Part shown: piece after piece, positions 8,418 through 16,077 of the stretch
Layout: each line of letters opens with the position of its first letter
How positions within the stretch are numbered: position 1 is the first letter of the stretch
NCBI RefSeq assembly: GCF_000701425.1
Contig: NZ_JNIW01000029.1
Span: 1 to 49,264, forward strand
Length of the DNA stretch: 49,264 nt
From: Deinococcus frigens DSM 12807
Lineage (GTDB): Bacteria > Deinococcota > Deinococci > Deinococcales > Deinococcaceae
Reading direction: 5' to 3'
The notes under the pieces: generated by a model
What the model was told of the DNA's origin: nothing
What the model saw: the letters and a program-made list of their open reading frames with translations, nothing else
Databases searched by the model: none
Translations under genes and position numbers: made by a program

Positions 8418-9377
8418 ATGGCCGCCTCCAGATTCCTGTCCACCCACGCCCAGCCCACGCTGGCGCAGTTGCGGGCGCTGATTGCCGTGGTGGACGCGGG
8501 CGGGTTTGGCGAGGCAGCGGCGGAGTTAAACGCCTCCCAGTCGTCATTGAGCGAGGCGGTGGGCAAACTCGAAGACCTGACAGGCCGCCCGCTGCTGCGC
8601 CGCAGCGCCAGGGGCACCGTGCCCACCCCCGCCGGACTGCGCGCGGTGGCCCACGCCCGCGCAGCCGTGCAGGCCGCCGGGGACGTGCTGCTGGCGGCCC
8701 AGGACGACGGCGAATTGTCAGGCGTGCTGCGGGTGTCATCCTTCCGTTCGGCGGCCGCCCACCTGCTGCCGCCCGTGCTGGCGGCCTTCCGGCGGCAGCA
8801 TCCGGCGGTGACGGTCAGAGTGCTGGACGGGGACCGGCACAGGGGCCAGGCCGGGGAACAGCAGGTGCGGAGCGGACAGGCCGATATCGCTTTCGTTGAG
8901 AGCACCGAGGCGCTGGGCCTGCGCCTGACCTTCCTGCTGCAAGACGACTATCTGTTTATCGCCCCGGAGTCGCGCGGCCCGCATCCGGTCACCGTGGAGG
9001 AACTGGCAACCTCGCCGCTGCTCCTCTCGCCCAGGGGCGACGCCTGCCACCAGCGCATCGAAACCTACCTCCACGGCCTGGGCATCGACACGTCCAGGGC
9101 CACCGAGCTTGATCAGGACAGCGTGATCCTGGGCATGATCCGGCACGGCCTGGGGGTCACGGTGATGCCCCGGCTGGCGCTGCTGCCAGTGCCGGACGGA
9201 CTGGTGCTGGTCCCCCTGCCCAAGCCGCTGACCCGGACGATGGCCGTGGCCGCGTTGCCGCACCGCGCCGGATTGCCGCTGATCCGGGCCTTCACGGCGG
9301 CGCTGGTGGACTCGCTGGGGGACTCTCTGGGGGCCTGGCCACCGGACGGGGCGGACCATTCGGGCGCGCCAATCTGA
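8418..9377 (+). CDS. LysR-family transcriptional regulator
   Basis: This 319-residue DNA-binding regulator has the standard LysR winged helix at about residues 13-70 (LAQLRALIAVVDAGGFGEAA, then SQSSLSEAVGKLE and GRPLLRRSARG), followed by a periplasmic-binding-protein-like effector domain. The length is normal for the family. The effector is unknown. It sits between a divergent small unknown gene and a gamma-glutamyltransferase gene that starts 43 bases downstream with its own -10 box; either may be its target. The C-terminal 20 residues are Gly/Ala/Asp-rich and look poorly conserved. Confidence 0.93.
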   Translation: MAASRFLSTHAQPTLAQLRALIAVVDAGGFGEAAAELNASQSSLSEAVGKLEDLTGRPLLRRSARGTVPTPAGLRAVAHARAAVQAAGDVLLAAQDDGELSGVLRVSSFRSAAAHLLPPVLAAFRRQHPAVTVRVLDGDRHRGQAGEQQVRSGQADIAFVESTEALGLRLTFLLQDDYLFIAPESRGPHPVTVEELATSPLLLSPRGDACHQRIETYLHGLGIDTSRATELDQDSVILGMIRHGLGVTVMPRLALLPVPDGLVLVPLPKPLTRTMAVAALPHRAGLPLIRAFTAALVDSLGDSLGAWPPDGADHSGAPI

Positions 9378-9405
9378 TCTGGAGGAACACCCCTCATTTC
9401 CCTGC

Positions 9406-9411
9406 TACCCT
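9406..9411 (+). promoter_or_regulatory. -10 box of the gamma-glutamyltransferase gene
   Basis: TACCCT ends 9 nt before the ATG at 9421, so the transcript would carry a leader of only 2-4 nt. Confidence 0.45.
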
Positions 9412-9420
9412 CTGGGGCAT

Positions 9421-11040
9421 ATGTCCTATCAGAGCGAATCGCCGGTGGTGCGCCGTCCCGTCTACGCCTCACGCGGCATGGTGGCCACCGGACAGCCACT
9501 GGCCGCGCAGGCGGGCCTGAGCATCCTGCAAGCGGGCGGCAACGCCGTGGACGCCGCCCTGGCCACCGCCGCCGCACTGACGGTGGTGGAACCCACCGCC
9601 AACGGCATCGGCGGCGACCTGTTCGCCCTGGTGTGGGCCGGGGGCAAGTTGCACGGCCTGAACGCCAGCGGCGCAGCGCCCGCCGCCCTGTCGCTGGACG
9701 CCGTGCAGGAGCGGCACGGCATTGCCGGGCACAGGGGTGAGATGCCCCGCCACGGCTGGACCCCCGTGACCGTTCCCGGCGGCGTGCGCGGCTGGGCCGA
9801 TTTGCACCGCGCACACGGACGGCTGGACTTCGCGCAGGTGCTGGCCCCGGCCATTCGCTACGCGCGGGAAGGCTACCCGCTGTCGCCGGTGCTGGCGGCA
9901 GGCTGGGCGCGGGCGATCCAGGTTTACCGGGGACTGAAGCTGCCCATCATGGACGAGTGGTTCCGCACCTTCGCCCCCGACGGCTTTGCGCCCGCTCCCG
10001 GCATGCTGTGGCGCAGTGAGCATCAAGCCCGCACACTGGAGCAGATCGCGCAGAGTGACGGCGAGTCGTTTTACACGGGCGAGCTGGCCGCGCAGATCGA
10101 CGCCCACGCGCGGGCCACCGGCGGTCTGCTGCGGGCCGAGGATCTGGCGGCGCATCAGAGCGAGTGGGTCACGCCCATTTCCGTCGAATACGGCGGCCAC
10201 CGCGTTCACGAGATTCCGCCGAATGGTCAGGGCATCGCCGCGCTGATCGCGCTGAATATCCTAGAGGGCCAGCCGCTCCCCGATAGGCGCGATGACCCGG
10301 ACGGCCTGCACCGCCAGATCGAGGCCCTGAAACGCGGCTTCCACGACGCGCATCAATTTGTTGCCGACATGCGGCACAGCGCGGTGGACGTGAAGCATCT
10401 GCTCTCTGAGGCCAATACGCAGACGCACCGGGGCGTTCTGTCGGACACGGCCCACGATCCCGCCACCGCCGCGCCCAGCAGCGGCGGCACGGTCTACCTG
10501 GCGACGGCAGACGACGAGGGCCAGATGGTCAGCCTGATCCAGAGCAATTACATGGGCTTCGGCAGCGGCGTGGTGGTGCCTGGAACTGGGATCGGGCTAC
10601 ACAACCGGGGCCACAACTTCAACCTGGAACCCGGCCATCCCAACGCTCTGGCTCCCGGCAAACGCCCGTACCACACGATTATTCCCGGCTTCCTGACCCG
10701 GGGCGACGGCACCCCTGTCGGCCCCTTCGGCGTGATGGGCGGCTTCATGCAGCCGCAGGGCCACCTGCAAGTCGTCCTGAACACCGTGCGCTACGGCATG
10801 AATCCGCAGGCCGCACTGGACGCTCCGCGCTGGCAGTGGCTCTCGGGGCTGGGGGTGGAGGTGGAAGCAGGGCTGGGTGCGGACCTGGCCCGCAAGCTGG
10901 CAGCGCGCGGCCACCGCGTGAGCGTGCAGCTCGATTCGGGTTCTTTCGGACGCGGCCAGATCATCTGGCGCAACAGTGAAACCGGCGTGCTGGAGGGCGG
11001 TACCGAGAGCCGCACGGACGGCCACATCGCGGCGTGGTAA
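9421..11040 (+). CDS. ggt: Gamma-glutamyltransferase family protein
   Basis: This is an N-terminal-nucleophile hydrolase of the gamma-glutamyltranspeptidase family, which cleaves or transfers the gamma-glutamyl group of glutathione-like compounds after self-cleavage into two subunits. The predicted nucleophile is T357 in SSGGTVYLATADDEGQ. Upstream are AGGNAVDAALA and NGIGGD, and downstream LNTVRYGMNPQAALDAPRWQW, all typical of the family. At 539 residues it has the normal length. There is no signal peptide, whereas many GGTs are exported, so this is probably a cytosolic GGT-like amidohydrolase. Deinococcus uses bacillithiol rather than glutathione, so the natural substrate is open. Confidence 0.92.
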   Translation: MSYQSESPVVRRPVYASRGMVATGQPLAAQAGLSILQAGGNAVDAALATAAALTVVEPTANGIGGDLFALVWAGGKLHGLNASGAAPAALSLDAVQERHGIAGHRGEMPRHGWTPVTVPGGVRGWADLHRAHGRLDFAQVLAPAIRYAREGYPLSPVLAAGWARAIQVYRGLKLPIMDEWFRTFAPDGFAPAPGMLWRSEHQARTLEQIAQSDGESFYTGELAAQIDAHARATGGLLRAEDLAAHQSEWVTPISVEYGGHRVHEIPPNGQGIAALIALNILEGQPLPDRRDDPDGLHRQIEALKRGFHDAHQFVADMRHSAVDVKHLLSEANTQTHRGVLSDTAHDPATAAPSSGGTVYLATADDEGQMVSLIQSNYMGFGSGVVVPGTGIGLHNRGHNFNLEPGHPNALAPGKRPYHTIIPGFLTRGDGTPVGPFGVMGGFMQPQGHLQVVLNTVRYGMNPQAALDAPRWQWLSGLGVEVEAGLGADLARKLAARGHRVSVQLDSGSFGRGQIIWRNSETGVLEGGTESRTDGHIAAW

Positions 11041-11196
11041 CCAGCACTGGCCTCTGCCTCTGCACAGTCCTGAGTAGTCCCGAGTCGACAGAACACCAGC
11101 CCCGCAGCGCAGAGCAGGCAGTACAGGGGAGGGAGGCCGGAGGGCCTTCCGGCTGAGTGGGGACGGCAACCGCAGCCGGCGCTCAGCCGCCCCTGC

Positions 11197-13227
11197 TCAG
11201 CGCTGGCTGACCCAGGTGGAGGCGGTGGGACCGTCAGCCGTCGAGCCGCCGGTCACCACCAACTGGCCGTCGATCACGCCAGCCACCGGGGACTGGCGGG
11301 GACCGGGCAGCGGCGTCAGGGCCGTCCAGCGATCGGTCGCCGGGTCGTATTCGGAGACGTTGGCGACCTCGCGGCTGCCCAGCGTCACGCCCCCCGCCAC
11401 CACCAGGCGGCCATTCCAGACCACCGTGGAGGCGGTGGTATGGCCCAGCGGCAGCGGCAATGGGCTGACGGAACGCCAGGCGTCGCGGCTGGGATCGTAG
11501 ACATGGACATCGCTCAGATCGCCGTTCTCCTCATCGCCCAGATGCTGACCGCCCACGGCATAGACCAGCCCATTCAGGGTCACGCCTGCCAGGTGGTTGC
11601 GCGGATTGGGCAAAGGTGCAGCCCCGCGCCAGCCCTCCCCCTGGCCCACGCGGTCCAGATTCAACACCCAGTGGTCGCCGTGGTCGTCCTCGTAGCCGCC
11701 GCCCTCGTTTCGCACCACGCCGCCGAAATAGTGCAGTTCCCGGCCCACCCGCGCCAGCCCGCCGCCGCCGCGCGCCTGCGGAAGCGGGGGCATGGCCGCC
11801 CAGGTGTCGGTTGCCACGCTGTACTTCCAGACATGGTTGGTCTGGGGACCGGGATGATTGCCCAGAAACCCGCCAGCCAGGTAGATGTTCTGCCCGTCGA
11901 CCGCCACACCCGCGTGGGTCACGAAATCGGGGATGTCGCGCAGCTTCCGCCAGCGGTCCGTGGCCGGGTTGTAGGCGGAGGCGGCCCGCGTGGCGGTGGG
12001 CTTGTCGTTGACATTCCTGTCGAAGCCGCCGAAAACGTACAGTTCGCCGTTCACCGCCGCGCCCTGACCTTCGTAAAGCGTCGTGGGGGCGTTGGTGCGC
12101 GGCAGCCACTTGACCGCCAGGGCCGCTGCGCCCGTCACCGGGCGAACATTTTCCAGCACGAACACGGCGTCCTGGTAATCGCCGTTCGCCGACGGCTCAA
12201 AGCCCAGCAGGTAGCTGTTCGGCACAGCCTTGCCAGCGCGGTCCTTGAGGGGATAGGCGCGCACGGCGTGGCGGGTGGGGCCGGTGTTCAGGCGGTCCAG
12301 GCTAAAGGTGGTCTGCTTGGCGTAGCCATTGGCGGCCAGATAGATCCCAAACGGGGCGCTGCCCGGATCGAAAGTGGTCTGACTGCCCGCTTCGAGCTGG
12401 GGGTTCAGGGACTGGAAACTGGCGGAGGTCATGGTTCCCAGCACCTGGGTCCGGGCCGTATCGCCGTTCAGCACGAAGGTGCCGTACGCCGAGGGGCCGT
12501 CCGGGGAATAGCGCGCCACCGGGCGCAGGGTCACCTTGCCTGCCGAGGCGCGCTCGAACAGCGGGGCCATCACCTCGTCGCCGATAGGCTCAGCGCCCGT
12601 GCCCAGAATCAGGGCGCTGCTGCCCACATTGATCCGGTAACCCAGGGCGTCCACGATCTGCGCCAGGGCGGGTTCGCTGTCACCCTCCAGACCAGCGGCC
12701 CGCAGACCAGCCAGCTCCACCTCTCCGACAGGTGCGCTGTCTCCTACGGCGCGCAGGGTCGCGCGCAGCACGCCTGTGGACGTGCCGGGCAACAGGCGCA
12801 CGTTCAGGCTCAGGCCCGCTCCGGCGGCCAGCGTCAGCGGAAAGGTGGGCGGCGACACCAGCCCGAAGGCCGCCGCATTGCTGAGGGTCACGCCCTTGAG
12901 CGTCACCGAAGCGCCGCTGCTGTTCTGGAAGGTCACGGTCTGCTCGGCGCTGGCCCCGGCCCCGGTGCCGTCCCTGGTACCGCTGAAGACCAGGGTATCC
13001 GGCTGGGCACTCAGGACGGCGGCGGCAGGGGGCACCGGCGCAGTGACTGGCGGTTCTGCCGGAGGCGTGGCCTCGCCGCCCTGAGGCTGCGCGCAGCCGG
13101 TGGTCATCGCCAGCAGCGCGGCCAGGGTCCAGCGGCCCGGATGCCAGCGGTTGGAGGTGTGGCGCTGGGCGAGGCGGCGCACCGAGGTGGCCGGTGGGGT
13201 TGGTGGGCAGGGCGTGAATGGGTTCAT
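11197..13227 (-). CDS. Kelch-repeat lipoprotein with Ig-like N-terminal domain
   Basis: This is a 676-residue exported protein. The N-terminus has a basic stretch, then LAALLAMTTGC, a probable lipobox with C45. Residues about 60-150 form an Ig-like beta domain of the ASPM/Hydin type often found in surface proteins (TLVFSGTRDG, then TVTFQNSSGA). A middle region of about 200 residues is unassigned. From about residue 375 onward there are at least five Kelch blades (ELYVFGGFD, NIYLAGGF, ELHYFGG, LVYAVGGQ, LVVAGGV, LVVTGGS), each followed by a D-x-W element. A Kelch propeller commonly binds glycans or proteins. The start is supported by AGGAGA upstream. It is the last of four minus-strand exported repeat-protein genes. 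Confidence 0.85.
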   Translation of the reverse strand: MNPFTPCPPTPPATSVRRLAQRHTSNRWHPGRWTLAALLAMTTGCAQPQGGEATPPAEPPVTAPVPPAAAVLSAQPDTLVFSGTRDGTGAGASAEQTVTFQNSSGASVTLKGVTLSNAAAFGLVSPPTFPLTLAAGAGLSLNVRLLPGTSTGVLRATLRAVGDSAPVGEVELAGLRAAGLEGDSEPALAQIVDALGYRINVGSSALILGTGAEPIGDEVMAPLFERASAGKVTLRPVARYSPDGPSAYGTFVLNGDTARTQVLGTMTSASFQSLNPQLEAGSQTTFDPGSAPFGIYLAANGYAKQTTFSLDRLNTGPTRHAVRAYPLKDRAGKAVPNSYLLGFEPSANGDYQDAVFVLENVRPVTGAAALAVKWLPRTNAPTTLYEGQGAAVNGELYVFGGFDRNVNDKPTATRAASAYNPATDRWRKLRDIPDFVTHAGVAVDGQNIYLAGGFLGNHPGPQTNHVWKYSVATDTWAAMPPLPQARGGGGLARVGRELHYFGGVVRNEGGGYEDDHGDHWVLNLDRVGQGEGWRGAAPLPNPRNHLAGVTLNGLVYAVGGQHLGDEENGDLSDVHVYDPSRDAWRSVSPLPLPLGHTTASTVVWNGRLVVAGGVTLGSREVANVSEYDPATDRWTALTPLPGPRQSPVAGVIDGQLVVTGGSTADGPTASTWVSQR

Positions 13228-13400
13228 GGCTCTCTCCTGAGTCGATTTGGCTGTTCTGGGTTGACCGACCGGGAGAGTTCTTCTCGCTGGTACCTGGTCT
13301 GCTGCTGCTGAGGTCTTCTGGTCATGGGGCCTTCTGGTCGTGGGTGCCGGATTTGCCGATGGTCACGGCGGGCGGAGAGGACGCGGCGGGCAAACTGCCC

Positions 13401-14687
13401 TCACGGCTCAATTTCGGTCACCGGATCGAGGCCTGCCAGCAGCTTTCCCTGCGGGGTGGTCCCGATCTGGGCGCTGTCGGGCACGGTTTGAAAGCCCTCG
13501 CTGCCAAAGGTGGGGTCCGGCGAGCCGTCTGCACCCAGGCGGGCCAGCCCCGGCTGCGCCTGCTCCTGGCCAGAAGCGTCGGGGACGAACTGCGCGCAGC
13601 CGCCCAGCACCGCCCGATTGCCGGGCAGCAGCGCCAGCGAGACGCCGGGTCCCCGGTCCGCCGCGCCGCCACTGCCCGGCGCGCTCCCGTCCGGCAGGAC
13701 GCGCAGGGCACTGGTGTTCTCGTAGGCCCAGGCCGGATCGCTCTTACCCGTCGGCAGCAGCCGCGCCAGGGTGCAGACCCCGCTGCTCAGGTATCCGGCA
13801 GTCAGCACCCGGCCCAGGACGTCCACGGCTAGGCTGCTGGGCCGGGTGGCCGCAAACCGGTCTTGCCGCACCGTTGCCACGCCCTGCTCCCCAAAAGTGG
13901 GGTCAGGCACGCCGCTGGCACCAAAGCGCGTCACCACCCAGCGGCTATACGTGCCGCCCTTCAACGACAGCGCTGTGCCGCCCACCAGCGCGCCGCCGTC
14001 CGCCAGCGGCCACAGGCTGTAGGCCGAGGCCGAGTCATCCACCGACAAGGCCACCTGTCCGCCCGCGCCAAAGGTGGGGTCCGGCTGTCCATCCGGCAGC
14101 AGCCGCGCCAGCACCACGCTGGAGGCAGGGGCCGCCGGGTCTGCCGCCAGGTCACGGCTGCCGCCCGCCACCAGCACGCGCCCGTCCGGCAGGGCCGAGA
14201 ACGCCTGAGGGGCGGCGGGCAGCCCGGCGGTGACCCGTCCATCCTGCCCGAAGGCGGGGTCAGGCTGCCCGTCCGGCAGCAGCCGCAGCAGCGCGTGGCC
14301 GCCCAGCGCCAGCAACTTGCCGTCGGCCTGCACGGTCAGGCGCAGGACTTCCGGCAAGCTGCCCTGCACCGTTCGGGGCAGCCGGACCTCCCCTGCCGCG
14401 CCGAAGCTGGGATCGGGCTGGCCGCTGGTCAGGTACCGCGAGAACACGTACTCCGCGCCGCTGAGGCCAAACACCACGACGCGGCCATCGGCCTGCACCG
14501 CCGTGTCCTGGGCCGCGAATGCAGCGCGGATGGGCTGCTGGGCCTGTGGGTCCGACTGGACCGGACCAGACTTCACGGCCAGCGCGCCGCCGGGGGGCAG
14601 CGATGAACAGCCGCACAGGACCAGCAGGGCGGAGATCAGGGTCAATCGGGCGGCGGTCTGTCGTTTTATCACTGGTTTAAACCTCAT
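13401..14687 (-). CDS. Lipoprotein with delta-60 repeats
   Basis: This 428-residue protein begins with a lipoprotein signal (LISALLVLCGC, cleaved before the second Cys) and then carries about six copies of the delta-60 type repeat, each ending in a block such as QPDPTFGAGGQV (also QPDPSFG, QPDPAFG, VPDPTFG and SPDPTFG). These repeats are thought to form a beta-propeller-like fold in surface proteins; no function is established. The ATG at 14687 has no good ribosome site, but an in-frame GTG at 14672 has GAGGT 8 nt upstream and would give a shorter, still intact signal peptide. The true start could be either. Confidence 0.82.
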   Translation of the reverse strand: MRFKPVIKRQTAARLTLISALLVLCGCSSLPPGGALAVKSGPVQSDPQAQQPIRAAFAAQDTAVQADGRVVVFGLSGAEYVFSRYLTSGQPDPSFGAAGEVRLPRTVQGSLPEVLRLTVQADGKLLALGGHALLRLLPDGQPDPAFGQDGRVTAGLPAAPQAFSALPDGRVLVAGGSRDLAADPAAPASSVVLARLLPDGQPDPTFGAGGQVALSVDDSASAYSLWPLADGGALVGGTALSLKGGTYSRWVVTRFGASGVPDPTFGEQGVATVRQDRFAATRPSSLAVDVLGRVLTAGYLSSGVCTLARLLPTGKSDPAWAYENTSALRVLPDGSAPGSGGAADRGPGVSLALLPGNRAVLGGCAQFVPDASGQEQAQPGLARLGADGSPDPTFGSEGFQTVPDSAQIGTTPQGKLLAGLDPVTEIEP

Positions 14688-14705
14688 CGTCTGACGTACT
14701 GGCGG

Positions 14706-14721
14706 CGCGGGGATCCCCGCG
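14706..14721. repeat. 16-bp perfect GC palindrome upstream of the delta-60 gene
   Basis: CGCGGGGATCCCCGCG is a perfect palindrome 19 bases before the ATG. It would form a strong hairpin in the leader RNA or serve as a dimer-binding site. Confidence 0.5.
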
Positions 14722-14846
14722 TTCGCCTGTCGTTCGGCCCCTGAACCCTGGCCTTGGTCATTGAATGGTGACGGGGGAAGCGATACAGCAACGTTAACGG
14801 CGGCTGGCGCGGGAACCGCCGTCCGGTCCGGACCATGAAGGCACGC

Positions 14847-15932
14847 TCAGCGGGGGTGGGCGGCCAGCGTCCACAGCAGCACGCGGCGGTCCCGGCCCCC
14901 GGCGGCGGCGGCGGCGGTGCCGTCCGGGCTAAAGGCCAGCGCCTTCACGCCGTCGCTGTGGCCGCCCAGGGTGGCGAGCAGCTCACCGCTCTGCGCATTC
15001 CACAGCCGCGCCCGTCCGTCCTCCGCGCCCGACAGCAGCCGCTGGCCTTCCGGCGAGAAGGCCACAGCGTCCACGGGGCCGCCCTGGGACAGCAGTTCAC
15101 GCTGTAAATCTCCGGTCTGCACAGTCCACAGGCGCACGGTGCTGTCCCAACTGCCGCTGGCGAGCGTCGTGCCGTCCGGGCTGAAGGTCACGGCACTGAC
15201 ATAATCCCCGTGCCCACTCAGCGTTCGCAGGGGCAGACGCTGGGCCACATCCCACAGCCGCACCGTGCGGTCCCGGCTGCCGCTGGCCAGGGTCCGGCCC
15301 GCCGGGTCAAAGGCCAGCGAGGTCACCACGTCGCCGTGACCGCGCAGGCTGCCCTGCACGCGGCCAGTGGCGAGGTCCCACAGTTTGACGCTGTTGGCCG
15401 CGCTCGCCTGCCCGCTGTTGTCGCCGCCCGCCGTGGCCAGCGTCAATCCATCGGGGCTAAAGGCCAGCGCCGTGACGTGGTAGGTCTGCGGGTCCAGCGT
15501 CAGCAGGGGCGTACGGCTGTTCGCGTCCCACACCCGCACCCGCCCGTCCCCACTGGTGGCCGCCAGCCTGCTTCCGCTGGGGTTAAAGACCAGCGCCGTG
15601 ACCGCTCCCGGCTGGCGCAGGCTGGGGCCACGCTTCTCTATCTGCGCCTGTCCCATCTGCGCCTTCCTCATCTGCCTAGAGCCGCCCCCCACGGGCCACC
15701 ACTGGATCAGCCCCTCGCCGCTGCCGGTGACCAGCCACTCGCCGTCCGGGCTGTAGGCCAGCGCCCCGGCGTAGGTCCGGCTGACCTGCCAGATGCGGCT
15801 GGGGCGCAGCTCGCTCAGGGTGGCTGACGTCTGGACGATGGAGGCTTGAATGGGCGGCAGACTCAGGGCAGAGACGCTAAGCAGGCTTTGGCCGCACAAC
15901 AGGGCCGCGAACAACAGGGTAGGGCGATTCAT
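14847..15932 (-). CDS. Secreted WD40-repeat beta-propeller protein
   Basis: This 361-residue protein has a Sec signal peptide (NRPTLLFAALLCGQSLLSVSA) followed by seven WD40 blades, enough to close a full propeller. Blade ends are visible as LIQWW, VRVWD, VKLWD, VRLWD, VRLWT, ARLWN and VLLWT, each preceded by FSPDG-type turns. WD40 propellers are protein-interaction platforms, and exported bacterial ones are uncommon. The start at 15932 is set by GGAGG 6 nt upstream and by the signal peptide; an upstream in-frame extension is rejected. The neighbours on the same strand are also exported repeat proteins. A very strong terminator separates it from the gene upstream. Confidence 0.88.
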   Translation of the reverse strand: MNRPTLLFAALLCGQSLLSVSALSLPPIQASIVQTSATLSELRPSRIWQVSRTYAGALAYSPDGEWLVTGSGEGLIQWWPVGGGSRQMRKAQMGQAQIEKRGPSLRQPGAVTALVFNPSGSRLAATSGDGRVRVWDANSRTPLLTLDPQTYHVTALAFSPDGLTLATAGGDNSGQASAANSVKLWDLATGRVQGSLRGHGDVVTSLAFDPAGRTLASGSRDRTVRLWDVAQRLPLRTLSGHGDYVSAVTFSPDGTTLASGSWDSTVRLWTVQTGDLQRELLSQGGPVDAVAFSPEGQRLLSGAEDGRARLWNAQSGELLATLGGHSDGVKALAFSPDGTAAAAAGGRDRRVLLWTLAAHPR

Positions 15933-15964
15933 GCAAACCTCCGGGGGCAGATGCTGGGGCAGCG

Positions 15965-16025
15965 GAAAAAAACACAGGGGCGGCGCGGGAGGCCGGACAG
16001 AACCGGACCTCCACGCGCCGCCCTG
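15965..16025 (-). terminator. Strong intrinsic terminator after the lipoprotein gene
   Basis: A long hairpin (CAGGGGCGGCGCG pairing with CGCGCCGCCCTG, and inside it GGAGG/CCTCC and CCGG/CCGG) is followed on the minus strand by seven T. It ends the transcript of the 773-residue lipoprotein gene. Confidence 0.85.
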
Positions 16026-16077
16026 GAGCAGGACTGGGTGGGAAGGGAGATCTACAACAAACTCTGTCTGGACCGAC

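Noticed and set aside
11440..13311. 623-codon frame opposite the Kelch lipoprotein gene
   Set aside because: It is antisense to a gene with signal peptide, lipobox and repeats; the frame has no domain and no start signal.
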